Below are positions 54,595 through 64,000 of a DNA stretch of 64,000 bases, piece by piece. Position 1 is the stretch's first letter, and every line of letters begins with the position of its first letter. The position numbers and the translations under genes were made by a program. The notes under the pieces are model-generated. The model made no database searches, had not been told where the DNA came from, and saw nothing but the letters and a program-made list of their open reading frames with translations. Source of the DNA: Martinezella rhizogenes (GTDB lineage: Bacteria; Pseudomonadota; Alphaproteobacteria; Rhizobiales; Rhizobiaceae); the NCBI RefSeq assembly GCF_007002745.1, contig NZ_SGNY01000001.1, forward strand, positions 1 to 64,000. Direction: 5' to 3'.

Positions 54595-55941
54595 ATGTCC
54601 TCAGAAATAGATTCTTCCAAACTTCTCGATCGCGCCAGCGAACTTGTCGATCTTGCCCGTGCCGCCGGCGCGGATGAGGCGGATGCCGTTGTCGTGCGCT
54701 CCCGCTCGCAATCGGTCGGTGTGCGGCTTGGCAAGGTGGAAAGCACCGAATCGTCCGAAAGCGACGATTTTTCCCTGCGCGTCTTTGTCGGCCGCCGGGT
54801 GGCGAGCGTTTCGGCCAATCCGGGCTTTGATCTGAAGACACTGGCCGAGCGGGCGGTGGCGATGGCCAAGGTCTCGCCGGAAGACCCCTTTGCCTGCCTT
54901 GCGGACAAGGAACGGCTGGCGACTTCCTATGACGATCTCGAACTTTTTGACGCCACTGAGGTGTCGTCCGATCAGTTGCGCGAGGCGGCACTTGCTTCGG
55001 AAGAGGCAGCACTTGCCGTCAAGGGTGTCAGCAATTCCTCCGGCGCCGGCGCATCAAGCGGCATGGGCGGTCTCGTGCTTGCCACATCGCACGGTTTTTC
55101 CGGCAGCTATATGGGCAGCCGTTTCAGCCGCTCCGTCAGCGTCATCGCCGGCGAAGGCACGAAGATGGAGCGCGACTACGATTTCGACAGCCGCCTTTAT
55201 TATGCCGATCTGGATGCAGCCGAAGAAATCGGCCGCCGTGCCGGTGAAAAAGTCGTGCGGCGCATCGGCCCGCGTCAGGTCGATACCGGCAGCAACATCA
55301 CGGTGGTGTTCGATCCCCGTATCGCCCGCGGTTTCGTCGGCGCCATCGCCGGTGCGATCAACGGCGCCTCGGTTGCCCGCAAGACCAGCTTCCTGCGCGA
55401 CAAGATGGGCCAGCAGGTTCTGAAAAAGGGTCTTTATCTGACCGACGATCCGCAGATCGTTCGCGGCCCATCCTCGCGTCCCTTCGATGGTGAAGGAGTA
55501 AGGGGCGAGAAGATGACGATGATCGAGGACGGCGTGCTGAAGCACTGGTTCCTGTCCACCTCGGCGGCGCGGGAACTTGGCCTTGAAACCAATGGCCGCG
55601 GCGTGCGCGGTGGCACCTCCGTCTCGCCGGCCTCCACCAATCTGGCGCTGGAACCGGGCGATATTTCGCCGGAGGATTTGCTGAAACAGGTCGGGTCAGG
55701 CTTTTACGTCACCGAACTGATTGGCCACGGCGCCAACATGATAACGGGTGAATATAGCTGCGGCGCGAGCGGTTTCTGGATCGAGAACGGCGAAAAGACC
55801 TTTGCGGTTTCCGAGGTGACGATCGCCTCGAACCTGAAGGACATGTTCATGCGGGTCACGCCGGCCAATGATATCGACCGCAAATATGGCGTCGCCGCAT
55901 CGACGCTGGCGATAGAAGGCATGACGATCGCAGGCAAGTAA
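54595..55941 (+). CDS. pmbA: TldD/PmbA family protein (metalloprotease-related)
   Basis: A 448-residue protein of the TldD/TldE (PmbA) family, which acts as a heterodimeric protease on modified or unfolded peptides. Recognised from 'RSRSQSVGVRLGKVESTESS' in the N-terminal domain and 'SREDKMGQQVLKKG'-like 'SFLRDKMGQQVLKKGLYLTD', 'GRGVRGGTSVSPASTNLALE' and 'TGEYSCGASGFWIENGEKTF' in the C-terminal domain. The TldD-type HExxxH is not seen, which fits the TldE/PmbA (non-catalytic) branch. The start at 54595 is preferred; an ATG at 54580 adds five residues. Confidence 0.9.
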   Translation: MSSEIDSSKLLDRASELVDLARAAGADEADAVVVRSRSQSVGVRLGKVESTESSESDDFSLRVFVGRRVASVSANPGFDLKTLAERAVAMAKVSPEDPFACLADKERLATSYDDLELFDATEVSSDQLREAALASEEAALAVKGVSNSSGAGASSGMGGLVLATSHGFSGSYMGSRFSRSVSVIAGEGTKMERDYDFDSRLYYADLDAAEEIGRRAGEKVVRRIGPRQVDTGSNITVVFDPRIARGFVGAIAGAINGASVARKTSFLRDKMGQQVLKKGLYLTDDPQIVRGPSSRPFDGEGVRGEKMTMIEDGVLKHWFLSTSAARELGLETNGRGVRGGTSVSPASTNLALEPGDISPEDLLKQVGSGFYVTELIGHGANMITGEYSCGASGFWIENGEKTFAVSEVTIASNLKDMFMRVTPANDIDRKYGVAASTLAIEGMTIAGK

Positions 55942-56034
55942 CCCAGCCTGCGGGTTGTTTTCGCCGGCACTTTATGTGCAAGTGCGAAGAGAAAAACAGG
56001 CGCGCCGTTTGAGGCGCGCGGAAAAGACGGCAAA

Positions 56035-56841
56035 ATGAACGATATGGCTGAGGCCCGCTGGGCCTCTGATTTGCGGCTGGTGCTTGAAGCCGCGCGCAAG
56101 GCTGGCGAGACGGCTCTCGGTTTCTTCCGCAAGGACCCCGAGGTCTGGTGGAAGAATGGCGGGCTTTCGCCGGTCAGCGCGGCCGACTACGCCGCCAACG
56201 AAATTCTCGAAACCATCCTGCGTTCCGCCCGGCCGGATTATGGCTGGCTTTCGGAAGAAACGGATGATGATGCCGACAGGCTGTCCCGCTCCACCGTTTT
56301 CGTGGTTGATCCGATCGACGGGACCCGCGCCTTCATTGGCGGCCGGGATACCTGGTGTGTCAGTGTCGCGGTGGTGCATGAGGGGCGTCCGGTCGTCGCG
56401 GTCCTTGTTGCCCCGGCGCTTGCCGAGGAATTCACGGCGATTGAAGGCGGCCAGGCGCTGAAGAACGGCCAGGCCATTTCCGTCGCGCGCGGAAATGCCG
56501 GCATCTTCCACCTGGCGGCGCCCGAAGATGTGATCGCTTATCTGCCGGAGGAGGTGCGCGCCGGCGTCAAGCGCATTCCGCATGTGCCGTCGCTCGCCTA
56601 CCGGCTGGCCATGGTGGCGGATGGCCGTATCGACGGGACGCTGGTCAAGGCCAATTCCCACGAGTGGGATTTGGCGGCTGCCGACCTCATTCTGGAAAGG
56701 GCAGGCGGGCAGCTTGTCGGCCTCGATGGAAAACCTCTGATGTATAATCGCCGTGAGGTGAACCACCCCGCATTGTGCGCCGCAGCAGATTATGCGCTGC
56801 CCGCACTTTTGAAAGCGTTTTCACACGTTTCCGACGGTTGA
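56035..56841 (+). CDS. Inositol monophosphatase family protein (CysQ-like)
   Basis: A 268-residue metal-dependent phosphatase of the IMPase/CysQ/SuhB superfamily. 'VFVVDPIDGTRAFIGGRDTW' is the diagnostic DPIDGT metal site, 'GWLSEETDDDADR' supplies the upstream Glu, and 'SHEWDLAAADLILERAGGQL' is the C-terminal WD-A motif. It is closest to 3'(2'),5'-bisphosphate nucleotidases (CysQ), which recycle PAP in sulfur assimilation, but inositol phosphatase activity cannot be excluded. It lies between pmbA and the DUF4170 and waaA genes. Confidence 0.88.
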   Translation: MNDMAEARWASDLRLVLEAARKAGETALGFFRKDPEVWWKNGGLSPVSAADYAANEILETILRSARPDYGWLSEETDDDADRLSRSTVFVVDPIDGTRAFIGGRDTWCVSVAVVHEGRPVVAVLVAPALAEEFTAIEGGQALKNGQAISVARGNAGIFHLAAPEDVIAYLPEEVRAGVKRIPHVPSLAYRLAMVADGRIDGTLVKANSHEWDLAAADLILERAGGQLVGLDGKPLMYNRREVNHPALCAAADYALPALLKAFSHVSDG

Positions 56842-56902
56842 CGTTTGCCCGGAAATCCCGCAGATGAAGGCCTCTCTCAGCGTTTAAGAAAGAGATAAAG
56901 AC

Positions 56903-57142
56903 ATGACGGAATCCGGCAAACCGAAACAGCTGCTGCACCTCGTCTTCGGCGGCGAACTTGAAAACCTTCAGGATGTTCAGTTCCGGGATTTGAATGCGCT
57001 CGATATCGTCGGCATCTATCCGGACTATGCTTCTGCCCTTACGGCATGGAAGTCCAAGGCGCAGATGACGGTCGATAATGCCCATATGCGTTATTTTATC
57101 GTGCATATGCACCGTCTTCTCAATCCCGACGACAAAAATTGA
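56903..57142 (+). CDS. DUF4170 family small protein
   Basis: A 79-residue soluble protein of the alphaproteobacterial DUF4170 family ('QLLHLVFGGELENLQDVQFR', 'DIVGIYPDYASALTAWKSKA', 'MRYFIVHMHRLLNPD'). The function is unknown. It has a plausible ribosome-binding site ('agaaagaga') upstream and sits directly before waaA, an association that I recall as common in Rhizobiales and that suggests some link with envelope biogenesis. Confidence 0.82.
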   Translation: MTESGKPKQLLHLVFGGELENLQDVQFRDLNALDIVGIYPDYASALTAWKSKAQMTVDNAHMRYFIVHMHRLLNPDDKN

Positions 57143-57355
57143 GTCCTTTTGCCCTTGCGTTGTAATACTATTGGGTGAAGGCGAGCTTTTCCGTGATTCC
57201 TGCCGTTCAACGCAGGCCGGTAGCTCCGGCACGAGAAAATGTGATCGCGCTTTCGTTTCCGATGATAAAAAATGACGCAATTTAAGAAGAAGTAGGCGGC
57301 GACAACAACAAGAACAGGGGCAGGCTTTGCGCGGAATGATCAAGGGCAGAATGTC

Positions 57356-58678
57356 ATGAGCAGCCGTATCGCACGTTTCGCTCTTTCGGGTTACCGGATC
57401 GCCGGTATCGCCGCCTATCCTTTTGCCCGACCCTATCTTTCCTATCGGGCTGCGAAGGGCAAGGAAGACAAGCGCCGCCGCTTCGAACGTTTCGGTTATG
57501 CCAGCGCCGAGCGCCCGCGTGGGCCGCTCGTCTGGTTCCATGCCGCAAGCGTGGGCGAAACACTTGCCCTCATTCCGCTGATCCGCGAAATCCGCAAACG
57601 CGATATTTTCGTGCTGCTGACCACCGGCACCGTTACCTCGGCCGAACTGACCCGTACGCGGCTTGGCGACGATGTGATCCACCAATATGTGCCGCTCGAC
57701 ATCAAGATCGCGGTCAACCGCTTCCTCACCTATTGGGCGCCGGATGCTGCCATAACAGCTGAATCGGAAATCTGGCCGGTGACGATGATGGAGCTTGAGC
57801 GCCGGCATATTCCGCAGATCCGGGTCAATGCCCGTCTGTCCGACCGTTCCTTCGACCGCTGGAAAAACCGTCACGATATTGCGGAATCGCTGTTTTCCAA
57901 GCTGGCGCTGGTGGTTGCGCAATCTGATCTGGATGCCGAACGCTTCCGCGATCTCGGCTCCTGGCCGGTGGTGATATCGGGTAATCTCAAGGGTGATACC
58001 GACCCGCCGCCCTGTGACGAGGCGCTGCTGGAGACCTATCGCAAGCAGGTCGGCAATCGCAAGACCTGGGCGGCGATCTCCACCTTCGACGGCGAAGAAA
58101 AGGCCGCCGCCACCGTGCATGCGGCGATCAAGTCGCGTAACGGCCAGTTGACCATCATCGTGCCGCGCCATCCCGAGCGTGGCGATGATGTGGAAGCCAT
58201 GCTGAAGGGCATGGGACTGACGGTGGCGCGCCGTAGCCGCAACGACGTGATCACGCCGGAAACCGATATTTTCCTTGGCGATTCCATCGGCGAAATGGGG
58301 CTTTACCTGCGGCTGACCGAGCTTGCCTTTGTCGGCCGGTCGCTCACGGCGGAAGGCGGGCAAAACCCGCTGGAGCCGGCCATGCTCGGCTGCGCCGTAT
58401 TGTCGGGCGCGCATGTGCAGAATTTCCGCGAGGCCTATCAGAAGCTCATCCGCGCCGGCGGCGGTCGTATCATCCGTGATGTGGAGATGCTGGCCAAGGC
58501 GGTGCATTATCTGCTGGTCAACGACAATGAGCGTTACAAGATGATCGATGCCGGCAACCGGGTCATTCAGGATATGCGCGGCGCGCTGTCCTCCACCGTC
58601 AAGGCGCTGGAACCCTATATCAACCCGCTTACCGTTTCGGCCAAGCTGCAACCGCGGAGTGCCATCGGTTCATGGTAG
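57356..58678 (+). CDS. waaA: 3-deoxy-D-manno-octulosonic acid transferase
   Basis: A 440-residue GT30 glycosyltransferase that adds Kdo to the lipid A precursor at the inner membrane. An N-terminal membrane anchor is followed by 'GPLVWFHAASVGETLALIPL' (the GT30 N-terminal signature), 'ITAESEIWPVTMMELERRHI' and 'LSDRSFDRWKNR'. The C-terminal half carries 'TDIFLGDSIGEMGLYLRLTE' and 'GGQNPLEPAMLGCAVLSG', typical of Kdo transferases. It overlaps the next gene by seven bases. The downstream lpxK makes this a lipid A assembly cluster. Confidence 0.95.
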   Translation: MSSRIARFALSGYRIAGIAAYPFARPYLSYRAAKGKEDKRRRFERFGYASAERPRGPLVWFHAASVGETLALIPLIREIRKRDIFVLLTTGTVTSAELTRTRLGDDVIHQYVPLDIKIAVNRFLTYWAPDAAITAESEIWPVTMMELERRHIPQIRVNARLSDRSFDRWKNRHDIAESLFSKLALVVAQSDLDAERFRDLGSWPVVISGNLKGDTDPPPCDEALLETYRKQVGNRKTWAAISTFDGEEKAAATVHAAIKSRNGQLTIIVPRHPERGDDVEAMLKGMGLTVARRSRNDVITPETDIFLGDSIGEMGLYLRLTELAFVGRSLTAEGGQNPLEPAMLGCAVLSGAHVQNFREAYQKLIRAGGGRIIRDVEMLAKAVHYLLVNDNERYKMIDAGNRVIQDMRGALSSTVKALEPYINPLTVSAKLQPRSAIGSW

Positions 58679-59409
58679 CGGATATCGAAGTTGATGCGAC
58701 GCCGTCGATCGCCGCTGTGCTTTTCGACAAGGACGGAACCCTTTTAGGTTATGACGCCAGCTGGGGACCGGTGAACCGCGAACTTGCGGCGATTGCTGCC
58801 AAGGGCGACGCGGCACTTGCCGACCGGCTTCTCATCGCTTGCGGCATGGACCCGATCACCGGCCACGTGGTGCCGGACAGCCTGCTCGCCGCCGGCAACA
58901 CGGCGGAAATCGCCGCCGGTCTGGTCGCCGCCGGCTCGCCCTGCGATGTTGTCGAACTGACGCAGCGCCTCGACCGGCTCTTCACCGAGGCCGCCGATAA
59001 ATCCGTGCCCGTCACCGATCTCAAGGCGTTTTTCGCAAGGCTGAAGGCACGCGGCTACAAGCTCGGCATCGCCTCCAGCGACAATGAAAATTCCATCCGC
59101 CAGACGGCCATCCGCTTCGGTTTCGAGAGCGATGTCGATTTCGTCGCGGGTTATGACAGCGGTTACGGCACCAAGCCGCAGCCCGGCATGGTTCTCGGTT
59201 TCTGCGAGGCGATCGGATTTCCGCCGGAACGTGTGGCTGTTGTCGGCGACAATAACCACGATCTGCATATGGCGAAAAATGCGGGGGCGGGCCTGCGCAT
59301 CGCCGTTCTGACGGGAACCGGTTCACGCGAAAGCCTCGGTGCGGATGCGCATTATTGCTTTGATGACATTACCGGGCTTGAGGCGCTGCTGCCGGAACGG
59401 GTTGTTTAA
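58672..59409 (+). CDS. HAD family phosphatase (Gph-like)
   Basis: A 245-residue HAD subfamily IA phosphatase. The nucleophile motif is 'VLFDKDGTLLGYDASWGPVN' (DxDGT with Lys in place of the usual Leu/Met, a known variant), motif II is 'LGIASSDNENSIRQ', and the metal motif IV is 'VAVVGDNNHDLHMAKNAGA'. It resembles phosphoglycolate phosphatases. The seven-base overlap with waaA indicates coupled translation. The substrate is unknown; a sugar phosphate is likely. Confidence 0.88.
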   Translation: MVADIEVDATPSIAAVLFDKDGTLLGYDASWGPVNRELAAIAAKGDAALADRLLIACGMDPITGHVVPDSLLAAGNTAEIAAGLVAAGSPCDVVELTQRLDRLFTEAADKSVPVTDLKAFFARLKARGYKLGIASSDNENSIRQTAIRFGFESDVDFVAGYDSGYGTKPQPGMVLGFCEAIGFPPERVAVVGDNNHDLHMAKNAGAGLRIAVLTGTGSRESLGADAHYCFDDITGLEALLPERVV

Positions 59410-59427
59410 GAAGGCCCCCCATCTCTT

Positions 59428-59544
59428 CCGTCATTCCGGCCTCGAGCGGGAATCCAGACAGCCCAAGTCCTTGGGCTGAAAAAAGACTCTTCCCGCCGCG
59501 CAGACGCGCGCCGGATGGATTTCGGCTCGAGGCCGGAATGACGG
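59428..59544. repeat. Family A palindromic repeat (copy 5)
   Basis: A complete 117-base copy: arms 'ccgtcattccggcctcgagc' and 'gctcgaggccggaatgacgg', perfect over 20 bases, with the centre 'cccaagtccttgggctgaaa' and 'gcgcagacgcgcgccggatg'. It lies between the HAD gene and lpxK. Confidence 0.85.
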
Positions 59545-59642
59545 AGAGCTTTTTTGCAATTTACGGTTTTTTCTGGCAAACAACCCCTGACGTATAACAT
59601 CCGAACGAATGCCGTGGGCGACGCGGCCGGGAGCGGGCATAG

Positions 59643-60683
59643 ATGGTTTCTGAAGCGCCGCCATTCTGGTGGCAGAAAGCGGGCTGGCAGGCATGGCTCC
59701 TGTCGCCTTTCTCGCTTCTCTACGGCAAGATCGCCGGACGGCGGATGCGGACGGCAAAGCGGGCAAGCGTGTCCGTTCCAGTGATCTGCATCGGCAATTT
59801 CACTGTCGGCGGAGCGGGCAAGACACCGACAGCGATGGCAATCGCCCGGGCTGCTACCGCTAAAGGCCTCAAACCCGGTTTCCTCAGCCGCGGTTATGGC
59901 GGCACGCTTGATGTCACAACCCTCGTTGATCCGCAGCACCATCGCTCCGCCGATGTCGGCGATGAGCCGCTGCTTCTGGCGCGCGAGGCGGTGACGGTGA
60001 TTTCGCGCCGCCGCGTGGAAGGGGCTCACCGGCTGGTGAAAGAGGGTGTCGATCTCATCATCATGGATGACGGTTTTCAGAGCGCCCGCCTGACACTGGA
60101 CTATGCGCTCGTTGTCATTGATACGATGCGTGGCATCGGCAATGGCCATCTTGTGCCAGGCGGCCCGGTGCGTGCGCCGCTTGTCGAACAGATGCGGCAG
60201 ATGACCGGCCTTTTGAAGGTAGGCAACGGCCATGCGGCCGATCCACTGATAAGACAGGCGGCAAAGGCTGCCAAACCCGTCTTCGTTGCAGCGATTACAC
60301 CGCAGGAGCCGCAGGATTTCAGGGGAAAGCGCGTGCTGGCCTATGCCGGCATCGCCGATCCGGCCAAGTTTTATCGCACCGTCGAGGCGCTTGGCGGCGA
60401 CATCGTGCAGCAGCGCTCCTTCCCGGACCATCACCATTTCAGCGACGACGAGGTGGCGGATCTCCTGCAGGATGCGGGCAAGGAGAACTTGCAACTGGTG
60501 ACGACGGCCAAGGATGCCGTGCGTCTCAATGGGCATCACGGTCGGGCAGAGGAACTGCTGTGGAACAGCCAGGTTATCGAGATCGACATGGTGTTCGATG
60601 ACCCTAATGCGGCCTCAACGATCATCGACACCGCGATCCAGCATTGCCGCGCCCGCCTGCTGCGGGAAAATGCGCGGTCGTAA
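59643..60683 (+). CDS. lpxK: Tetraacyldisaccharide 4'-kinase
   Basis: A 346-residue inner-membrane-associated kinase that phosphorylates the 4' position of the lipid A precursor. An N-terminal hydrophobic helix is followed by the Walker A '[20 protein letters not shown]' at about residue 50, then '[20 protein letters not shown]', '[20 protein letters not shown]' (Walker B-like) and '[20 protein letters not shown]'. The length is typical. It is separated from the HAD gene by a palindromic repeat. Confidence 0.95.
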   Translation: MVSEAPPFWWQKAGWQAWLLSPFSLLYGKIAGRRMRTAKRASVSVPVICIGNFTVGGAGKTPTAMAIARAATAKGLKPGFLSRGYGGTLDVTTLVDPQHHRSADVGDEPLLLAREAVTVISRRRVEGAHRLVKEGVDLIIMDDGFQSARLTLDYALVVIDTMRGIGNGHLVPGGPVRAPLVEQMRQMTGLLKVGNGHAADPLIRQAAKAAKPVFVAAITPQEPQDFRGKRVLAYAGIADPAKFYRTVEALGGDIVQQRSFPDHHHFSDDEVADLLQDAGKENLQLVTTAKDAVRLNGHHGRAEELLWNSQVIEIDMVFDDPNAASTIIDTAIQHCRARLLRENARS

Positions 60684-60718
60684 TTTAGAGGTTGTCGGCA
60701 AGGTCCGGAAACCTCTCC

Positions 60719-60806
60719 TCCGTCATGCTCGGGCCTGTCCCGGGCATCTGCAACCTATCGACTTATGAGACATCAGCAGATCCTCGGCACAAGGCCGAGG
60801 ATGACG
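60719..60806. repeat. Family A-like palindromic repeat (copy 6)
   Basis: Left half 'ccgtcatgctcgggcctgtc' plus 'ccgggcat' and right half 'tcctcggcacaaggccgagg' plus 'atgacg', around an unrelated AT-richer centre. It resembles the outer arms of family A without the common centre. Confidence 0.6.
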
Positions 60807-60889
60807 TCGAGTGAGGGTGTCAGCCGTCTCTGCAACTGCTCCTGAGAAAGCCGCTTAACATGGAAACGCGTCAGCACGCCGTTTCCGGC

Positions 60890-61111
60890 TCATGCCGGCA
60901 GATTGCCGGCCTTCTGCTCAGCCGCGAGCGAAGCGGCCGCGTCCACATAGGCTTCCTGCCGCGCCACGCTCCAGTAGCGCAATTCGTCGAGCGGAATGGT
61001 CTGGGCGGTGATGGCGCAGACGACATGCGAGCCGGTTTGCACGATCCGGAAGTCTCCGTCGAGATATTCGATGACGGCGAGGCGGTTGCCGCCTCCTTCA
61101 AATCTGTTCAT
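60890..61111 (-). CDS. DUF2093 family small protein
   Basis: A 73-residue protein of the alphaproteobacterial DUF2093 family: 'NRLAVIEYLDGDFRIVQTGS' and 'CAITAQTIPLDELRYWSVAR'. It looks like a small beta-rich domain followed by a helix. The function is unknown. The ATG at 61111 is used; the longer frame to 61180 has no support. It is convergent with lpxK. Confidence 0.85.
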   Translation of the reverse strand: MNRFEGGGNRLAVIEYLDGDFRIVQTGSHVVCAITAQTIPLDELRYWSVARQEAYVDAAASLAAEQKAGNLPA

Positions 61112-61262
61112 CCGTTTTCGTCTCCTGCTCTGTCCTGTCAGGGCACCCAGTCCGAAACGGCGTAGCGTTTTCCTGAACAATCCGGATGCTCCAATGTCCT
61201 AGATTTATATCGTTCGGCGCGGCACAAGGCCAGCCCCGGCCGCTTGCGACTGGGTGAAGATG

Positions 61263-63095
61263 TCAGCTTCGGCCGAAGAGCCGTTCTATATCGGAAAGTT
61301 TCAGTTCGATATAGGTCGGGCGGCCGTGATTGCACTGTCCCGAACCCGGCGTATTTTCCATCTGCCGCAGAAGCGCGTTCATTTCCTCCGGCCGCATGCG
61401 CCGGCCGGAGCGCACGGAACCGTGGCAGGCCATGGTGGCCGCGACATATTCCAGCTTGTTGGCAAGCGTGGAGGCGGCGTCCCATTCGGCTATCTCGTCG
61501 GCAAGCTGGCGCACCAGCCCCTGCACATTGACCTCGCCCAGCATGGCCGGCGTTTCCCGAACCGCAACAGCGCCCGGCCCGAACCGCTCGATGACAAGCC
61601 CCAGCGCGTCGAACCCGGCCGCATGATCCATCAGCCGGTCGCAGTCTTCCTCGGGCAGATCGATGATTTCAGGGATCAGCAGCACCTGCGACGGCGGACG
61701 CCGGGAATGCAGGGCATTGCGCATTTCCTCGAATACCAGCCGTTCATGTGCGGCATGCTGATCGACGATGACGAGGCCGTTTTCCGTTTGCGCGATGATG
61801 TAGTTCTCGTGTAGCTGCGCCCGCGCGGCTCCGAGCGGATACAGTACCGGCTCCGGTGAAGGGCTTGCGGAAGGCTCATAGGTCTCACGCGGTTCGGCCC
61901 GCGCCGTCGGCATGGTGATGTCGGAAAAGCGCGATTGCACTGCTTCTGCAAATTGCATGTCCCCGGAAACGGCGAGCGGCCTCGACGGGGATGTGGCGGC
62001 AGACCATGGCGCGGAAGCCGGCATGGAAGGCGAGGGCCGCAGGCCGGACGGGCTGTAGCCGGGACGAAAGGCGTTCATCATCTGGCTCGCGCCGGTCGTC
62101 GCTGCCCTGTCACCGTCACGCGTTAGCGCCTGGCGGATCGCGCCGACGATCAGCCCGCGAATGAGGCCGGGATCGCGGAAACGCACGTCGGATTTGGCCG
62201 GATGCACATTGACATCCACAAAGGCAGGGTCGAGCGTGATGGACAGCACCGCAACCGGGTATCGTCCATGCGGCACGGTTTCGGCATAGGCACCGCGAAT
62301 GGCGGATAAAAGCAGCTTGTCCTGCACCGGGCGGCCGTTGACGAAGACATATTGATGCGCCGAGTTGCCGCGGTTGAAGGTCGGCACGCCGGCAAAGCCT
62401 GACAGCGTCACGTCCTCGCGCCCGGCATCGATCTCGATGGCGTTGTCCTTGAACTCGGCACCGAGAATCTGCGCCATGCGGGCGAGATGATCATCGCCGG
62501 TCGAGGGGATTTCGAGCGTCGAGCGGTCGGTGCCTGACAGCACGAAGCGGATATGCGGAAAGGCGATCGCCATCCGCTTGACGACCTCGGTAATGGCGGC
62601 CGCCTCCGCCCGTTCCGTCTTCAGGAATTTCAGCCGCGCGGGTGTGGCGAAGAACAGGTCGCGCACCTCGACGATGGTGCCGGCATTCGAGGCGGCGGGC
62701 CGCACCTCCGAAACCTTGCCGCCCGTCACCGAAATCACCGAACCCTGTTCCGCGCCCTGTTGACGGCTGGTGATCGAAAGCTTGGCGACCGAGCCGATGG
62801 AGGGCAGCGCCTCGCCGCGAAAACCGAGCGTGCGGATATCATCCAGCGTCGTGGATATTTTCGAGGTGCAATGACGCCTCACCGCAAGCTCCAGATCGGT
62901 GGGTGACATGCCGGAGCCGTTGTCGGTAATGCGCACCAGCCCCTTGCCACCGCCCGCCGTGGCGATCTCGATCCGGGTCGCGCCGGCGTCGATGGCATTT
63001 TCCACCAGTTCCTTCGTGGCGCTGGACGGTCTTTCGATGACCTCGCCGGCGGCGATCTGGTTGATGAGGGTTTCTGAAAGCTGCTTGATGGCCAT
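61263..63095 (-). CDS. mutL: DNA mismatch repair protein MutL
   Basis: A 610-residue GHKL ATPase that links mismatch recognition to strand removal. The ATP-binding motifs are '[20 protein letters not shown]', '[20 protein letters not shown]' and '[20 protein letters not shown]'. The C-terminal dimerisation domain holds '[15 protein letters not shown]' (the DQHA(X)2E(X)4E endonuclease motif, about residue 440) and '[15 protein letters not shown]'. MutL here is therefore probably a nicking endonuclease, as in bacteria without MutH. A Pro/Ser-rich linker separates the domains. The start at 63095 ('[20 protein letters not shown]') is standard for the family. Confidence 0.95.
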   Translation of the reverse strand: MAIKQLSETLINQIAAGEVIERPSSATKELVENAIDAGATRIEIATAGGGKGLVRITDNGSGMSPTDLELAVRRHCTSKISTTLDDIRTLGFRGEALPSIGSVAKLSITSRQQGAEQGSVISVTGGKVSEVRPAASNAGTIVEVRDLFFATPARLKFLKTERAEAAAITEVVKRMAIAFPHIRFVLSGTDRSTLEIPSTGDDHLARMAQILGAEFKDNAIEIDAGREDVTLSGFAGVPTFNRGNSAHQYVFVNGRPVQDKLLLSAIRGAYAETVPHGRYPVAVLSITLDPAFVDVNVHPAKSDVRFRDPGLIRGLIVGAIRQALTRDGDRAATTGASQMMNAFRPGYSPSGLRPSPSMPASAPWSAATSPSRPLAVSGDMQFAEAVQSRFSDITMPTARAEPRETYEPSASPSPEPVLYPLGAARAQLHENYIIAQTENGLVIVDQHAAHERLVFEEMRNALHSRRPPSQVLLIPEIIDLPEEDCDRLMDHAAGFDALGLVIERFGPGAVAVRETPAMLGEVNVQGLVRQLADEIAEWDAASTLANKLEYVAATMACHGSVRSGRRMRPEEMNALLRQMENTPGSGQCNHGRPTYIELKLSDIERLFGRS

Positions 63096-63459
63096 GATCG
63101 TCATTTTCGCGGATTCGCCATGGCTTCGAAAGCAAAAAACGCCAATTGCGGCAATTTGCACATGTTTTGTGGACTTCCACGCATTTGATCATTTCCGTCA
63201 ACATCTGGGTAAGCGTTAATCCGCTTTTAATCGGCCTTGATTATGGTGGGGCGGCTTGAAATGACCGCAGGCAAGAGGCCCCCCTTTCCGGGTGGTGTGT
63301 GACGTCGACTTTGGGTGAACGTCATCTTCTCCTCAAGACTGCTTCAAGTGGCGAACCCTGATGTCTCTTTATCGGAATTTGTCGTTTCATCCCGGCATCT
63401 GCCCAGAACGATTCCAATAGAAACATAAGCCTGACCCATTAACAGGCGGGAGTTTGCAG
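63096..63459. other. Divergent intergenic region, no gene seen
   Basis: 364 bases between the divergent mutL and PAS-protein genes. I see no ORF with family character and no clear RNA or repeat; both promoters should lie here. Confidence 0.5.
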
Positions 63460-64000
63460 TTGAGTGATTTGGCGTCCTCTGGCGCGGGCGTTCATACGGT
63501 GATGCTTGATGCCCTTTGCGACGCGCTTGGCGCGGCGATCGTCGTTTACGACCGTAACGATCACATTATTTTCGCAAGCCGGAAACTGTTGAATTTTTTC
63601 CCGTTGGAAGAGGCCGTTGTCGGTCCCGGTGCGCGGCTGCGCGACTATCTGAGCGCGCTTTACGATTGTTATCTGCTGGAGACGGAAAACCTCGCCGCCA
63701 ATGCCCGCCAGCTCGGGCGGGACGAATGGATCGGCGAGCGGCTGGCGCTGCACTGGAAGGAAAGGTCGGAAAAGACCGAACGGCTGAAGGGGGAGCGCTT
63801 TCTGCGTTTCGTCATGAATCGCCTGCCTTCCGGGCTTGGCATCAGCGTCGTCGCCGATATTTCCGAACAGAAGAAAAGGGAAGAACAGTGGCGCATCGAC
63901 CTTGAACGGGTGCAGCTGATCGAGGACATCCTCGACAATCTGCCATTCCCCGTTTTGGTCAAGGACCGCAACATGGCCTATGCGGCCGTGAACAAATCCG
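63460..64000 (+). CDS. PAS-domain sensor protein, probably a histidine kinase (5' part only)
   Basis: The reading frame is open from a TTG at 63460, preceded by 'ggcgggag' about eight bases upstream, to the window edge. The 180 residues visible contain a PAS-like fold ('LDALCDALGAAIVVYDRNDH', 'IIFASRKLLNFFPLEEAVVG'), then 'MNRLPSGLGISVVADISEQK' and a linker helix leading into a second PAS domain ('LIEDILDNLPFPVLVKDRNM'). Catalytic domains would lie beyond the window; histidine kinase or diguanylate cyclase outputs are both possible. Confidence 0.75.
   Translation, partial: MSDLASSGAGVHTVMLDALCDALGAAIVVYDRNDHIIFASRKLLNFFPLEEAVVGPGARLRDYLSALYDCYLLETENLAANARQLGRDEWIGERLALHWKERSEKTERLKGERFLRFVMNRLPSGLGISVVADISEQKKREEQWRIDLERVQLIEDILDNLPFPVLVKDRNMAYAAVNKS

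Overview
The window is chromosomal DNA of a Rhizobiales alphaproteobacterium, most probably Agrobacterium (A. tumefaciens/fabrum group). Support: high-GC coding with alphaproteobacterial codon use; a gene pair matching the mannosylfructose-phosphate synthase/phosphatase described from A. tumefaciens (the synthase has the same 454-residue length as I recall); a CIRCE- and RpoH-type-controlled groESL operon; a hisS-hisZ-hisG operon with the short HisG; and Rhizobiales-type DUF families (DUF6101, DUF1217, DUF1127, DUF3422, DUF4170, DUF2093). Species assignment is inference. I found no rRNA, tRNA, prophage or CRISPR array.

Layout. 1-8.1 kb: tex, a cyclopropane fatty acid synthase, an IS110-family element inserted in a palindromic repeat, a MipA-type outer membrane protein, ubiA and a DUF6101 gene. 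8.4-16.4 kb: a large repeat-built DUF1217 protein, a LysR regulator, a DUF1127 protein, gshA, rsmE and a Pit phosphate transporter. 16.5-20.3 kb: a NUDIX hydrolase, the overlapping mannosylfructose pair and an FCD-type GntR regulator. 20.5-27.2 kb: a DUF3422 membrane protein, a LysR regulator divergent from glcDEF (glycolate oxidase), with a long inverted repeat between glcD and glcE. 27.4-34.8 kb: an outer-membrane barrel, an L,D-transpeptidase, tag, a YeiH exporter with a divergent LysR, two probable metal-binding secreted proteins, an unrecognised Rossmann-like protein and a RelBE-type toxin-antitoxin pair. 34.9-42.1 kb: hisS-hisZ-hisG, DoxX, a frameshifted PAS-like gene, an AT-rich intergenic stretch, and groES-groEL. 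42.4-52.4 kb: a HAD-IIA phosphatase, ribF, ileS, a lipoprotein, tadA, a pseudouridine synthase with a very long R/G/D/K/P tail, rsmD and a patatin-like phospholipase. 52.6-64 kb: a CPA2 antiporter, pmbA, a CysQ/IMPase-type phosphatase, DUF4170, waaA, a HAD phosphatase, lpxK, DUF2093, mutL and the start of a PAS sensor protein.

The window is mostly core housekeeping sequence. The most notable local system is the IS110 element at about 4246-5366. It interrupts a copy of a dispersed palindromic repeat. Its transposase has a one-base frameshift. Its noncoding left end carries four short segments, in the order expected of a bridge RNA, that match the left target, right target, left donor and right donor ends of this same insertion. 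Two other structural oddities stand out: a degenerate second copy of the groEL 3' end with its terminator, and two families of long palindromic repeats placed in intergenic gaps.
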